Of a stretch of DNA of 64,000 bases, positions 16,340-27,671 are shown one piece after another. The DNA is from Prevotella sp. UBA2456. GTDB taxonomy: Bacteria; Bacteroidota; Bacteroidia; Bacteroidales; Bacteroidaceae. A model generated the notes under the pieces. That model ran no database searches. It saw nothing but the letters and a program-made list of their open reading frames with translations, and was not told the origin of the DNA. The stretch covers positions 14,277-78,276 of the forward strand of contig DDPY01000024.1 of NCBI GenBank assembly GCA_002342415.1, given 5' to 3'. Within the stretch, counting starts at the first letter, position 1. Every line of letters begins with the position of its first letter. The position numbers and the translations under genes are program-made.

Positions 16340-17333
16340 TCAACACTTTCTGGATGGTGCCGTCCTCGTTGTAGAACAGTCGCTGGGCTTTCAGTGAGCG
16401 CAGGTGCGTGATGTCGTTGGAGGGCACGCAGTCGTGATAGCACAGATACCACTGTCCCTTGAACTCTACGATGCTGTGGTGGGTGGTCCAGCCTACGACG
16501 GGGTCGAGCAGCACGCCCTGATAGGTGAATGGTCCGTAGGGTGAGTCGCCGATGGCATAGCAGAGGTAGTGGCTGTCGCCAGTAGAGTAGGAGAAGTAGT
16601 ATTTACCGTTGTATTTGTGCATCCAGGAGGCCTCGAAGAAGCGGTGCGGGTCGCCAGCCTTCAGGGGGTCGCCGTCCTTGTCGACGATAAGGACAGGCCG
16701 CGGCGCTTCGGCAAACTGCTTCACGTCGTCGCTCATGCGTACGACGAGGCTGGGCAGGGCAGGTACGTCTGCAGGACAGAAGAGCTGGGTCTTCTTGTCT
16801 GCGGCAGGACCGAGCACGACACCCTCGCTGGTGAGGCGCTGCGGGGCCTGATACCACTGCAGCTGTCCGCCCCAGAGTCCGCCGAAGTAGCAGTAGATTT
16901 GTCCGTCGTCGTCCTTGAACACGCAGGGGTCGATGCTGAACGAGCCTCTGATGGGCTCCTTTTCGGGCACGAACGGGCCCTCAGGGCGGTCGGCGACGGC
17001 TACGCCGAGGTGGAACACGCCGTTATAGTCTTTGGCAGAGAAGATGAGGTAGTACTTACCGTCTTTCTCCACGCAGTCGTTGTCCCACATCTGCTTCTCG
17101 ACCCAGGGCACCTGGTCTTCGTCGAGGATGACACCGTGATCGGTGACCTCGCCCTGTTCCAGATCGTCGAACGACAGCACGTGATAGTCCTTCATCTGGA
17201 AGTGGCCGCCGTCGTCGTCGAAGGCGTGTCCTGCCTCGCGGTCGTGGCTGGGATAGATGTAGAGTTTGCCGTTGAACACATTGGCTGAGGGGTCAGCCAT
17301 ATAGTCGCTGGGGAATAGATAACGTGGTTTCAT
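16332..17333 (-). CDS. xynB: GH43 beta-xylosidase / alpha-L-arabinofuranosidase, cytoplasmic (XynB-like)
   Basis: A 333-residue five-bladed propeller enzyme. The three catalytic acids are visible: Asp14 in MADPSAN (base), Asp135 in SIDPCVF (pKa modulator) and Glu234 in FFEASWMHKYNG (acid). There is no signal peptide, so it should act in the cytoplasm (or periplasm-independent) on imported xylo-oligosaccharides, releasing xylose. It follows the xynA-like GH10 gene after 14 bases; the order symporter-GH10-GH43 is that of xynD-xynA-xynB in Prevotella bryantii, on which the symbol rests. Arabinofuranosidase activity is possible in this family and cannot be excluded. Confidence 0.9.
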   Translation of the reverse strand: MKPRYLFPSDYMADPSANVFNGKLYIYPSHDREAGHAFDDDGGHFQMKDYHVLSFDDLEQGEVTDHGVILDEDQVPWVEKQMWDNDCVEKDGKYYLIFSAKDYNGVFHLGVAVADRPEGPFVPEKEPIRGSFSIDPCVFKDDDGQIYCYFGGLWGGQLQWYQAPQRLTSEGVVLGPAADKKTQLFCPADVPALPSLVVRMSDDVKQFAEAPRPVLIVDKDGDPLKAGDPHRFFEASWMHKYNGKYYFSYSTGDSHYLCYAIGDSPYGPFTYQGVLLDPVVGWTTHHSIVEFKGQWYLCYHDCVPSNDITHLRSLKAQRLFYNEDGTIQKVLNE

Positions 17334-17347
17334 AAGCTGCTGTATTT

Positions 17348-18451
17348 TTATTTATATAGGTTGATGATGTCGTTGACGATGGCTTTCGGCTGATAGCTGC
17401 GGTCGAAGAGCAGGGGATAGTTGGTGCGTCCGGAGATGGGCCAATCGTTGAGCCACGAGTCGCCATCGCTCACGCCCCAGAGGTTGATGCGTCCTATCTT
17501 GTCGCGATGCCGGTAATAGATGTTGAAGAACTGGAGATAGCGCTTCTCTATCTGTCGGGCCACCTTTGCGGGAAGTCCGTTCTTATAGGGGTTCATCTTC
17601 TCCTGATACTCGAAGTTCTGGCTGATCTCGGCACCTCCGAAGTTTTCGGGCGCGGGCAGCACGTTGAGGTCGAGCTCCGTCATATTGATTTTGACACCCA
17701 AGGCGGCAAAGGCCTCGATAGACTTTTCGTACTCCTTGAGATTGGGATAGTCGAGTCCGTTGTGGCTCTGCATGCCCACAGCATCGATGCGCAGACCCTT
17801 GTCCTTCAGCTTCTTGACCAGCTGGCATACTGCTTCGCGCTTGCCAGGTTTTGCCATCGAGTAGTCGTTGTAATACAGCTCCACCTCAGGGGCGGCCTCA
17901 TGGGCATAGCGGAAGGCCAGCTCGATGAACTCTTCGCCCAATATCTGGTAGTAGTAGGAATTGCGGAAGGAGCCGTCGTCCTCGATGGCCTCGTTCACCA
18001 CATCCCATCCGCGAATCTTTCCGCGGAAGTGGCCTACTACGGTATAGATATGCTTGCGCATGCGCTCGCGCAGCACCTCTGGCTTCACCAGCTTGCCGTT
18101 CTTGTCGTGGAAGAACCACTTCGGAGCCTGTGAGTGCCAGACGAGGCAGTGGCCCATAGCCACCAAGTTATGCTGCTGGCAGTAGTCGATGAAGCGGTCG
18201 GCATCGCGGAAGTCGAACAGTCCCTCCTCGGGCTGCACCACCTCGCCCTTCATGCAGTTTTCGGGCACGGCAGTATTGAAATGCTTGTCGACGACGGCAT
18301 CGGTCTGCGGACTCATGCCGTTGGACTGGGTCACGTTGAGGGACGCACCGATGAGACAGTACTTGCCTACAACTTCTCGCAAGCTCTGTGCAAGCACGGT
18401 CTCCGATGCAAACACTACTAATATTAAAACTACTAACCTAAAAAACTTCAT
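17348..18451 (-). CDS. xynA: GH10 endo-1,4-beta-xylanase (XynA-like)
   Basis: A compact 367-residue GH10 enzyme with a signal peptide (MKFFRLVVLILVVFASETVLA). Motifs in order: MGHCLVWHSQAPKW, WDVVNEAIED with the acid/base Glu (about residue 154), YYNDYS, GMQSH, and NMTELDLN with the nucleophile Glu (about 259), then NLWGVSDGDSWL. Unlike the 791-residue GH10 it has no CBM and no lipobox cysteine, so it is probably periplasmic and trims imported oligosaccharides. I start at ATG 18451, which lies 7 bases past the symporter stop; the longer frame overlaps that gene and puts nine polar residues before the signal peptide. Confidence 0.93.
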   Translation of the reverse strand: MKFFRLVVLILVVFASETVLAQSLREVVGKYCLIGASLNVTQSNGMSPQTDAVVDKHFNTAVPENCMKGEVVQPEEGLFDFRDADRFIDYCQQHNLVAMGHCLVWHSQAPKWFFHDKNGKLVKPEVLRERMRKHIYTVVGHFRGKIRGWDVVNEAIEDDGSFRNSYYYQILGEEFIELAFRYAHEAAPEVELYYNDYSMAKPGKREAVCQLVKKLKDKGLRIDAVGMQSHNGLDYPNLKEYEKSIEAFAALGVKINMTELDLNVLPAPENFGGAEISQNFEYQEKMNPYKNGLPAKVARQIEKRYLQFFNIYYRHRDKIGRINLWGVSDGDSWLNDWPISGRTNYPLLFDRSYQPKAIVNDIINLYK

Positions 18452-18458
18452 ACTCAAT

Positions 18459-19877
18459 TTACTTGTTACGTTTCTCAATCTCGATGTTTATCTTGTCAAT
18501 CACCTCGTCCGTCAGCTCATAGCGCGAGATGATGAACATAGCCAGACCTAACAGCAGGGCAGGAATGACGCAGACCAACCAGAGGATGCCCTGCTCGGCG
18601 AAAGTGGTCTGAACGGTCTCCTTGGCATTGAAACCCACATACGACAGCACCAGTCCGGGCACTACGCCGCCTAAGGCCATACCAGCCTTGAAGAAGATAC
18701 CCGTCAGCGCATTCACGATGCCCGAGATGCGCTTGCCGGTGGTGTATTCGCCATAGGAGATGACCTCGGGCACCAGCGCCCACATGTATCCCGTAGCCAC
18801 GATGACACCTGTAGACTTGATGAACTGAGCCACATAGACTATCCACATCTGCGACTTCAGGGAGGGCACTACCGACACCACGTAGAGGATGGCCATACCC
18901 ACGATGGCAATGGTGAGGAAGATGTTGAACATGCCGCGCTTGCCTACGGCTTTCTTGATGGCAGGCACCAAGGGCATGAAGATGAAGGCAGGCACGGAAC
19001 CCAAGCCCATGAAGACGGCCAGCTGGTCGCTGGTGGCCTGCAGGTTGCACGTCATATAGTAGGAGCCGGCAGCATTGCCCACCGACATCATGGCGAAGGC
19101 TGTAATAAAGAAGAACGCCAGCACGCGCAAGGGGCGGTTGCGCACAAACTCCGTCCACAGGTCGCTCACCTTCACGTCCTCCATATCCTTCGCATCCATC
19201 ACCACGCGCTCCTTGGTCTGTGTGAAGCAGAAGAAGAGCAGCAGCATGCCTACAACGGCATAGATGCCCATCGTGGTAAACCAGGCGCTGGCAGCGTCGG
19301 GCGTATTGATGATAGCGTCGCCGCTGGCATCCTTCGGTGCGAAGGCGGCCACCACGAGGGGAATGCCCGAAGCCACGCACAGTCCTCCCACGTTGGCCAG
19401 AAACATACGCACGGAGGTCAGGGTGGTAATCTCGTCTGTATCGCGCGTGAGCGATGAGTTCAGTGCACCATAGGGCACATTTATTAAGGTATAGAGCATC
19501 GACATGCCCACATAGGTGACGTAGGCATAGACGAGCGAGGGTGCAAAGCCGTTCCAGAAGCACAGGATGGCGAATCCTGTCAGCGGGATGCCTCCCAATA
19601 CCAGATAGCTGCGATACTTGCCTAACTTGGGATTGTGCTTGTCGACATACGTTCCCACCAAGGGGTCCCAGAGCACATCCACCAGACGCACTACTAAGAA
19701 CATCGTAGCAGCGTCTGCGGGGTCGAGTCCGTAGATGTTAGTGTAGAAGAACAGCAGGTACATGCTGATGGTCTGGTAAATCAGGTTCTGGGCCAAATCG
19801 CCAGAGCCAAAGCCGATACGCTGTATCCAGGAGAGTTTGTAGAAACCTTTCGTCTCTTGTGTTTCGTTCATTGCCAT
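18459..19877 (-). CDS. xynD: GPH-family sugar:cation symporter (XynD-like)
   Basis: A 472-residue inner-membrane carrier of the glycoside-pentoside-hexuronide (MelB) family with about twelve helices. The family start, FYKLSWIQRIGFGSGDLAQNLIYQT, and the DPLVGTYVDKHNPKLGKYRSYLVLGG loop after the second helix are clear. It would bring xylose or xylo-oligosaccharides into the cytoplasm with Na+ or H+. It is first in the leftward xyn transcript, with a TAnnTTTG box 33 bases ahead of the chosen ATG. Start MAMNETQ at 19877 is preferred over the frame start further up, which would fall nearly on the box. Confidence 0.9.
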   Translation of the reverse strand: MAMNETQETKGFYKLSWIQRIGFGSGDLAQNLIYQTISMYLLFFYTNIYGLDPADAATMFLVVRLVDVLWDPLVGTYVDKHNPKLGKYRSYLVLGGIPLTGFAILCFWNGFAPSLVYAYVTYVGMSMLYTLINVPYGALNSSLTRDTDEITTLTSVRMFLANVGGLCVASGIPLVVAAFAPKDASGDAIINTPDAASAWFTTMGIYAVVGMLLLFFCFTQTKERVVMDAKDMEDVKVSDLWTEFVRNRPLRVLAFFFITAFAMMSVGNAAGSYYMTCNLQATSDQLAVFMGLGSVPAFIFMPLVPAIKKAVGKRGMFNIFLTIAIVGMAILYVVSVVPSLKSQMWIVYVAQFIKSTGVIVATGYMWALVPEVISYGEYTTGKRISGIVNALTGIFFKAGMALGGVVPGLVLSYVGFNAKETVQTTFAEQGILWLVCVIPALLLGLAMFIISRYELTDEVIDKINIEIEKRNK

Positions 19878-19910
19878 TGTCGTTATAGGTTTTATTACGT
19901 TTTCTGGTTG

Positions 19911-19918
19911 CAAAGTTA
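19911..19918 (-). promoter_or_regulatory. -7 box of the leftward xynD-xynA-xynB operon
   Basis: Minus-strand TAACTTTG, 33 bases ahead of the symporter ATG. With the plus-strand box at 20026 it makes a divergent regulatory region of about 175 bases, the expected target of the HTCS regulator. Confidence 0.6.
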
Positions 19919-20025
19919 GTGGTTTCCGTTGGAATGGACGTTTTCACATGTTACAAAAACTATCTTTATTTGTTTCATGCACAAAGAATTTGCATTTTTT
20001 AGGATGCTTCCAATATAAAAATGAC

Positions 20026-20033
20026 TATATTTG
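20026..20033 (+). promoter_or_regulatory. -7 box of the acetyl esterase gene
   Basis: TATATTTG, 20 bases before ATG 20054. It lies inside the longer possible frame starting at 20021, which argues for the shorter protein. Confidence 0.6.
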
Positions 20034-20053
20034 CAGAAAAATATCAAATGCTT

Positions 20054-21697
20054 ATGAAACGTACATCTCTTCTTATTCTACTCGCAGTGCTCGCCGTCGT
20101 GGGCGATGCCAAAGTGCTGCTGCCCCAGCTCTTCCAGTCGGGCATGGTGTTACAACGTGGAAAGACAATCCCCGTATGGGGGAAAGCCGACCCTCAGGAG
20201 AAAGTAATCATTCGCTGGAACAAGCACCAGTATGCTACCATAGCTGATGCGAATGGCCGCTGGCGCGTAGACCTGCCCAAGATGAAGGCTGGTGGACCCT
20301 ACACGATGATGGTGAACGACGTAGTGCTGACCGATGTGATGGTAGGCGATGTCTGGCTGCTGTCCGGGCAGTCGAATATCGATGTCACTATTGAGCGCGT
20401 CTATCCGCAATATACCGATGAAATCGACCATTTTGATTATCCTAAGGTGCGCTTGTTCCGTGTGCAGAACGAGACGAATACGCACGGTGTGCAGGACGAC
20501 ATCCGTCCGACGAGCATCAACTGGAAACCGCTGAACAAGCAGAACGCGTGGCTCTTCTCGGCCGTAGGCACCTTTCTGGGCAAGCGTATGCTGGAGAAGA
20601 CGGGAGTGGCGCAGGGCATCATTGTCAACAGCTGGGGCGGCACGCCCATCGAGGCCTGGATATCAGCTGACTCGTTGATGCGTGACTATCCGCTGCAGGT
20701 GGAGAAAACCCGACTCTATCAGAACGATGAAATGGTGAAGCTGCAACAGCAGTTCAACCAGCAGGCCGACCAGCGCTGGCGGCAGTTGCTGGATGCTGCC
20801 GACCCGGGTATTGCAGGGCGCTTTACAGCCCTCGATTATGATGATCGTGCGTGGAAGACGGTTGACCAGTATCAGAATGAATGGGCCAAGCAGCACGGTC
20901 GCGGCATCGTGGGCAGCATCTGGCTCCGCCAGCATGTGCATATCGACAAAGCCCATGCGGGTAAGCCTGCCCGCCTGCTGTTAGGTACGCTCTTTGATGC
21001 CGACTTCACCTATGTCAACGGCAAGGAAGTGGGGCGCACCTACTATCAGTATCCTCCGCGCCGCTACGACATCCCTGAAGGGCTGCTCCGCGAGGGTGAC
21101 AATGTGATTACCGTGCGTTTTGTCAACAAGTATGGAACGGTTCATTTCATAGAGGACAAGCCTTACCTGTTAGCCTTCGGAGACGACCGCTTCAGCCAGA
21201 ATCCGATGCCCAAGGATGTGATTCCACTGAGCACCCGGTGGCTGCATCATGCGGGAGCCGAGATGCCTGCCTGTCCCAGTGGCGACGTGTCGCTGCAGAA
21301 TATGGCTACCACGCTCTACAATGCTGTGCTCTATCCCTTGGCACCGTATGCACTGAGCGGCATTGTGTGGTATCAGGGTGAGTCGAACTCTGGAAATCCT
21401 GCTCCCTATGCCGACCTGCTACGCAAGCTGATGGGCAACTGGCGCGCACTATGGAAGGAGCCCACGATGCCTTTCTGTATCGTGCAGTTGGCCAAGTATA
21501 TGTATCCTACGGATGCAGGATACAAGAACTGGCTCAAGCTGAGAGACCAGCAGCGCTTAGTGGCCGAAGGTGACCGCTATGCAGAAGCTGCCGACATCTT
21601 CGATTTGGGCGAGGAAAACGACATTCATCCTCTGCGCAAGAAGGAGGTGGCCGAGCGTGTAGGCTTGTGCTTCGACAAACTGGTCTTTGGAAAATAG
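20054..21697 (+). CDS. xynE: acetyl esterase of the sialate O-acetylesterase type (XynE-like)
   Basis: A 547-residue secreted esterase (signal MKRTSLLILLAVLAVVGDAK) of the SASA/DUF303 family. Visible motifs are WLLSGQSNID with the nucleophile Ser107, a second block GIVWYQGESNSGNPAPYADLL, and ENDIHP near the C-terminus with Asp523 and His525 as the other catalytic residues. A jelly-roll domain interrupts the SGNH fold at about 250-350 (GSIWLRQHVHIDKAH to VITVRFVNKYG). It should remove acetyl groups from xylan fragments, opening them to the xylanases and GH67. In P. bryantii the homologous gene lies in the same cluster; here it is transcribed away from xynD and toward the convergent GH67 gene, ending 1 base before that gene's stop. 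Confidence 0.88.
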   Translation: MKRTSLLILLAVLAVVGDAKVLLPQLFQSGMVLQRGKTIPVWGKADPQEKVIIRWNKHQYATIADANGRWRVDLPKMKAGGPYTMMVNDVVLTDVMVGDVWLLSGQSNIDVTIERVYPQYTDEIDHFDYPKVRLFRVQNETNTHGVQDDIRPTSINWKPLNKQNAWLFSAVGTFLGKRMLEKTGVAQGIIVNSWGGTPIEAWISADSLMRDYPLQVEKTRLYQNDEMVKLQQQFNQQADQRWRQLLDAADPGIAGRFTALDYDDRAWKTVDQYQNEWAKQHGRGIVGSIWLRQHVHIDKAHAGKPARLLLGTLFDADFTYVNGKEVGRTYYQYPPRRYDIPEGLLREGDNVITVRFVNKYGTVHFIEDKPYLLAFGDDRFSQNPMPKDVIPLSTRWLHHAGAEMPACPSGDVSLQNMATTLYNAVLYPLAPYALSGIVWYQGESNSGNPAPYADLLRKLMGNWRALWKEPTMPFCIVQLAKYMYPTDAGYKNWLKLRDQQRLVAEGDRYAEAADIFDLGEENDIHPLRKKEVAERVGLCFDKLVFGK

Positions 21698-21698
21698 T

Positions 21699-23642
<1,944 letters not shown>

Positions 23643-23679
23643 GATTATTTGCTATTTTACAATTTATTATTTACGATTT

Positions 23680-26600
23680 TCAACTCTCTCCCGCATATTC
23701 TGTCGGTGTCATTCCGAAGTGTTTCTTGAAGACTGTTGAGAAGTGGGCCTGGTTGTTGAATCCTACAGAGTAGGCCACCTGGGTGATGTTGATTTTCTTC
23801 TCGCGGATGAGTCGGGCAGCCTGTTCCAGACGCAGATTACGCACAAACTCACTGGTGGAGATGCCCGTCATCTCCTTCATCTTGCGGTGCAGCTGGGCGC
23901 GACTGATGCCTACCTCGTGTGTCATCATCTCCATGTCGAAGTCTGGGTTCGACAGGTTTTCGTTGACGCATTTCATGATCTTCTCCATCAGCACGTCATT
24001 GTTGCCTTTCACCTTGACCTCTTCTACCTTGTCTTCCTGCTCTTGGGCACCGCTGAACTTGCCGCGCAGGCGGCGAACGTTGTCCACCAGTTTGTCGATG
24101 GTGACATGCAGCTCCTCCATCACGAAGGGCTTCGCTAGGAAAGCATCGGCCCCACGCTTCAGACCTTCCAGACGGTATTGCACCTCACTCTTGGAGGTGA
24201 GCAGGATGACGGGAATGTCGCTGATGTTGGTATTCGATTTGATGCTGCGCAATAGCGTGATGCCGTCCATCTCAGGCATCATCACATCACTGACCACCAG
24301 GTCGAACGGCTGGGTGAGCAGTAACTTTAATGCCTCGCGGCCATTGGGTGCATAGCTGAACTTATACCAGCTGCCCAGCTCAGACTTGATATAATTGCCG
24401 ATTTCAATATCGTCGTCGACCACCAGGATATGCAGGTTGCGATTGGCCTGTTTCTTGGTCGCATGGGGTGAGGGAGCATCATGCTGGGCAGGGGTGTCCT
24501 CAATCTCTTCCGTCTTCAGATGGTCTTTACCCAAAGGCAGGCTGACGGTCAACACGGCTCCTGTAGTGACGGTTCCGTCCTTGCGGTTCTGGGCTGTAAT
24601 CTTTCCTCCGTGCATCTCGGTCAGTGCGCGGCAGAGGTTGAGTCCGATGCCTGTGCCGTCAACATGGATGTCTTTCGAATTCTTGCCCTGATAGAAGCGT
24701 TCGAAGAACTGGTCGGTCTTGTCGTTTTCGAAGCCGTTACCATTGTCTATGACTTCGATGACGGCGCTCTTGGCTGTGAGCGAGAGCCGCAGGGTCACCT
24801 CATCTTTGGTGTATTTGAAAGCATTCGACAGCAGGTTGGAGACCACTTTGTCGAACTGGGTGCGGTCTATCCATACCTTAATGTTATTCTCTGGATGGAT
24901 GAAGGTATAGTGTATATGCTCTTGCAGGGCATTGTATTCGTAGAGTTTGTAGATACCGTAGCAGAAGGCTGTCAGGTCGGTTTCCTGGCACGACAGCTTC
25001 ATCTGCTGTTTGTCAATCTTCCGTTCGTCCAGTATCTGGTTGACTAATAGCAACAACCGCTGTGCATTCTTGTCGATGGTGTCGAGGTCTACTTGACTTT
25101 CTGCATCCTGCAGGCGGGCTTTCAGCTTCTTCAGCGGTCCCATGATGAGGGTCAGTGGGGAACGGATGTCGTGAGTGGCATTGATGAGGAACTGCATCTT
25201 CGATTCTTCCAGGTCGCGACGGCGCTGTCGCTCCCAGTTGTAGAGCAATAGTCCGATGAATCCTCCTGCAACGAGGCAATAGAAGAGATAGGCCCATGTG
25301 GTCTTGTACCAGGGTTTCTCTATGGTAACGATGAGGGTGGTCACCTCGTCGGAGGCTATTCCGTCGGCCGATGCCCTGACCTCGATGGTGTAGAGTCCGG
25401 GCTGCATCTGGTGGAAGGTGAGCTGATTGTTGCCCTCGTTGGTCTGCATCCAGGTGCTGGCACCGTTTACACGATACTGGAACGAGATATTCTCTGCATT
25501 CTTGAAGTCGAGCAGCGAGAATTCCATCGTGAACGAGTTGTCGGCATAGGGAAGCTCAAAATGGTCTTGTAGTGGGTTCAGAGCCCGTCCGCTGGCATGA
25601 ATGCGTGTCAGAAGCGTACGGCCCAGGCTATGGGTGAGCGAGCTGACATCACGAGGCAGGAAGGTCACCAGCCCGTCGGCTGTACCAAAACTGATGCGGT
25701 CGTCCGAACGGTGTATCATAGCCCCCAGCACAAATTCATTGGTGGTCAGGCCGTTTCCTGCAATATGCCCGGTAAGTTGCTGGCTGTATTGCCAGATACC
25801 CTTTGTGGTAGAAATCCAGATGTCGCCCTGCTGGTCGGCCACTATACTGCAGATCATCTTATCGTGTAGCTGTTCAGCATGGGGTGCCTCAGTCACCTTA
25901 TTGGTCTTGGGATCGTAGCGGTATAGACCACTCTCTGTGCCTATCAGTATTTTGCCGTCGGCGGTCTCGCAGGTAGTATAGCACTGCTTGCCATCGAGCA
26001 GCACATTCCATCCGCGACTGTTGAATACATAGCCTTCTGGTTGCATCATCGACACACCGCTGGTGGTGCATATCCACAACTGTCCGTGAGAGTCGAACAT
26101 CAATCCCTTAATCCAGTCGTTGCAGAGATAGCCTTCTTTGCGGTGGGCTTGCTGCATGCTCATCAGTTCGCCCTGCTTTGTCTTGGGATTGTAACAGTAG
26201 AGCCCCATTCCGAAGGAGCAGATATAGAGCCTGCCCTGTGCATCCTCTGTCATGCAGTTCAGCCCGCGTCCGTTCAGAGTCAGTTCTGGAACGGCTTGCC
26301 CTGACAGCGGATTATAGCGATAGAGCACATTCTCGGTAGTCAGCCAGTATTGTCCGGACTGACTGCGGAAGATGAGTCGGGTGCCTATAGGCGACTGAGG
26401 ATGCGCCTTCACTTGTCCCTTCCCATCCAGCAGGAATACACCGCTGTTCTGGACTGTACACCACGTGTTGTCACCCTCGCCGGCAGTGATGGACGACACA
26501 CCGCCTCCTGTGACATAATGCTGCTCTGACAGACTCCACGTGCTGAAGGCCGACTGCTGGCGCGAGAGCATCATCAGCCCCTTGTTGTAGCAGGCCACCC

Positions 26601-27546
26601 AGAGGTTCTGGTCTTTATCCTCCATCACATCTACCACATTGGCTGTGCCCAGGTCCATCTGTCCGTTGCCATTTTCCACTCGGGCCAGCAGACGGCTGTC
26701 GCGGGCAATCTTCATCAGACCGCTTCCCGATGTGGCTATATACATGTCACCGGCTTTGTCGATGGTGGCATCCTCCATACTGATATTGCGGTCTATTTGT
26801 GATAGGTCGAGTTTGGCATCCTTAATCTCTCCTGTGTGATAGTCGTAGCTCAAGATACCATACATACAGACGATTAACAACTGCTGGCCATGCTCAATAT
26901 AGCGCATGGGTTGGCCGCAGGTGGAGAGATAATCGCGGAAGGTAGTCGGCTGCCCGTTCTTGACGGTGAACTTGGTAAAGGTGGTCAGATGGTCGCTGCG
27001 CCACAGGTTACCCTGACGGTCGATGTGGATACGGCTGTAGAAGTGGTCGCTCTGACGGCGGTTGAACTTGCTTTCATAGTCTATATGACGGTTGGGTGAG
27101 CTGATGCTGTAAAGCCCATAGCCCGCAGTGCCAATCAGCAGACGGTGACGGCTGTCATCAGTCAGTGAGTTGACACGGGGTGTCAGCCCGTCAGGAAACG
27201 TGTAGCGGCGGAAGTTGTCGTGTTCGTAGTCGTAGCTGACCAGTCCTCGTGAGCAGCCTACCCACAAGCGCCCGTCACGGTCTACAAACAAGGTTGAAAT
27301 CTCATTGTCGTTGATGGTGGTAGAGTCGTTGCGGCTATGAAAATAGGTGGTAAAGCGATAGCCGTCGAACTTGTTCAGTCCATACTCTGTACCCACCCAG
27401 ATAAAACCGTAGCGGTCTTGGCAGATACAGGTGATGAGACTACTCGACAGTCGACCTGATGAATAGAAGTGTCCTGTCTGAGATTTTGACTGCACTTGCC
27501 ATAGTAAGCACAGAACCAGTATCACGTATTTTATGGGCGATTTCAT
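23680..27546 (-). CDS. xynR: hybrid two-component system regulator (XynR-like)
   Basis: One protein of about 1288 residues joins sensor and regulator. After a signal peptide come Reg_prop propeller repeats (DRYGFIWVGTEYGLNKFDG and many like DRDGRLWVGCSRGL, about 30-690), a Y_Y_Y domain (to about 780), one membrane helix (WAYLFYCLVAGGFIGLLLY), a histidine kinase core with the phosphoacceptor in NATHDIRSPL (about 795), an ATPase domain (DNGNGFEN, GTGIGLNL), a receiver (LVVDDD, phospho-Asp in VVSDVMMPEMDG, about 1087) and a C-terminal AraC DNA-binding domain (ITQVAYSVGFNNQAHFSTVFKKHFG). It senses periplasmic xylo-oligosaccharides and switches on the xyn genes, as XynR does in P. bryantii. The -7 box at 27564 favours ATG 27546 over 27555. 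Confidence 0.93.
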   Translation of the reverse strand: MKSPIKYVILVLCLLWQVQSKSQTGHFYSSGRLSSSLITCICQDRYGFIWVGTEYGLNKFDGYRFTTYFHSRNDSTTINDNEISTLFVDRDGRLWVGCSRGLVSYDYEHDNFRRYTFPDGLTPRVNSLTDDSRHRLLIGTAGYGLYSISSPNRHIDYESKFNRRQSDHFYSRIHIDRQGNLWRSDHLTTFTKFTVKNGQPTTFRDYLSTCGQPMRYIEHGQQLLIVCMYGILSYDYHTGEIKDAKLDLSQIDRNISMEDATIDKAGDMYIATSGSGLMKIARDSRLLARVENGNGQMDLGTANVVDVMEDKDQNLWVACYNKGLMMLSRQQSAFSTWSLSEQHYVTGGGVSSITAGEGDNTWCTVQNSGVFLLDGKGQVKAHPQSPIGTRLIFRSQSGQYWLTTENVLYRYNPLSGQAVPELTLNGRGLNCMTEDAQGRLYICSFGMGLYCYNPKTKQGELMSMQQAHRKEGYLCNDWIKGLMFDSHGQLWICTTSGVSMMQPEGYVFNSRGWNVLLDGKQCYTTCETADGKILIGTESGLYRYDPKTNKVTEAPHAEQLHDKMICSIVADQQGDIWISTTKGIWQYSQQLTGHIAGNGLTTNEFVLGAMIHRSDDRISFGTADGLVTFLPRDVSSLTHSLGRTLLTRIHASGRALNPLQDHFELPYADNSFTMEFSLLDFKNAENISFQYRVNGASTWMQTNEGNNQLTFHQMQPGLYTIEVRASADGIASDEVTTLIVTIEKPWYKTTWAYLFYCLVAGGFIGLLLYNWERQRRRDLEESKMQFLINATHDIRSPLTLIMGPLKKLKARLQDAESQVDLDTIDKNAQRLLLLVNQILDERKIDKQQMKLSCQETDLTAFCYGIYKLYEYNALQEHIHYTFIHPENNIKVWIDRTQFDKVVSNLLSNAFKYTKDEVTLRLSLTAKSAVIEVIDNGNGFENDKTDQFFERFYQGKNSKDIHVDGTGIGLNLCRALTEMHGGKITAQNRKDGTVTTGAVLTVSLPLGKDHLKTEEIEDTPAQHDAPSPHATKKQANRNLHILVVDDDIEIGNYIKSELGSWYKFSYAPNGREALKLLLTQPFDLVVSDVMMPEMDGITLLRSIKSNTNISDIPVILLTSKSEVQYRLEGLKRGADAFLAKPFVMEELHVTIDKLVDNVRRLRGKFSGAQEQEDKVEEVKVKGNNDVLMEKIMKCVNENLSNPDFDMEMMTHEVGISRAQLHRKMKEMTGISTSEFVRNLRLEQAARLIREKKINITQVAYSVGFNNQAHFSTVFKKHFGMTPTEYAGES

Positions 27547-27563
27547 TGCAGTCATTGGTTTTG

Positions 27564-27571
27564 CAAAGGTA
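27564..27571 (-). promoter_or_regulatory. -7 box of the HTCS-GH67 operon
   Basis: Minus-strand TACCTTTG only 17 bases ahead of ATG 27546, so the mRNA leader would be about 10 nt. Confidence 0.5.
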
Positions 27572-27629
27572 GCATAAATCGTCCAAACGACAAAATTATT
27601 TTATATTTTTTTGTAGAGCAGCATATAAA

Positions 27630-27658
27630 AATAGCGTGTAATATACTTACACGCTATT
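27630..27658 (-). terminator. terminator after the GH97 gene
   Basis: AATAGCGTGTAA and TTACACGCTATT form a perfect 12-bp stem with a 5-base loop; on the minus strand the stem is followed by TTTTAT. It lies 14 bases past the GH97 stop and ends the malQ-GH97 transcript. Confidence 0.85.
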
Positions 27659-27671
27659 GGGATGTTGTAGT

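Noticed and set aside
20021..20053. Longer start for the acetyl esterase
   Set aside because: The -7 box at 20026-20033 lies inside it and the signal peptide begins at ATG 20054.
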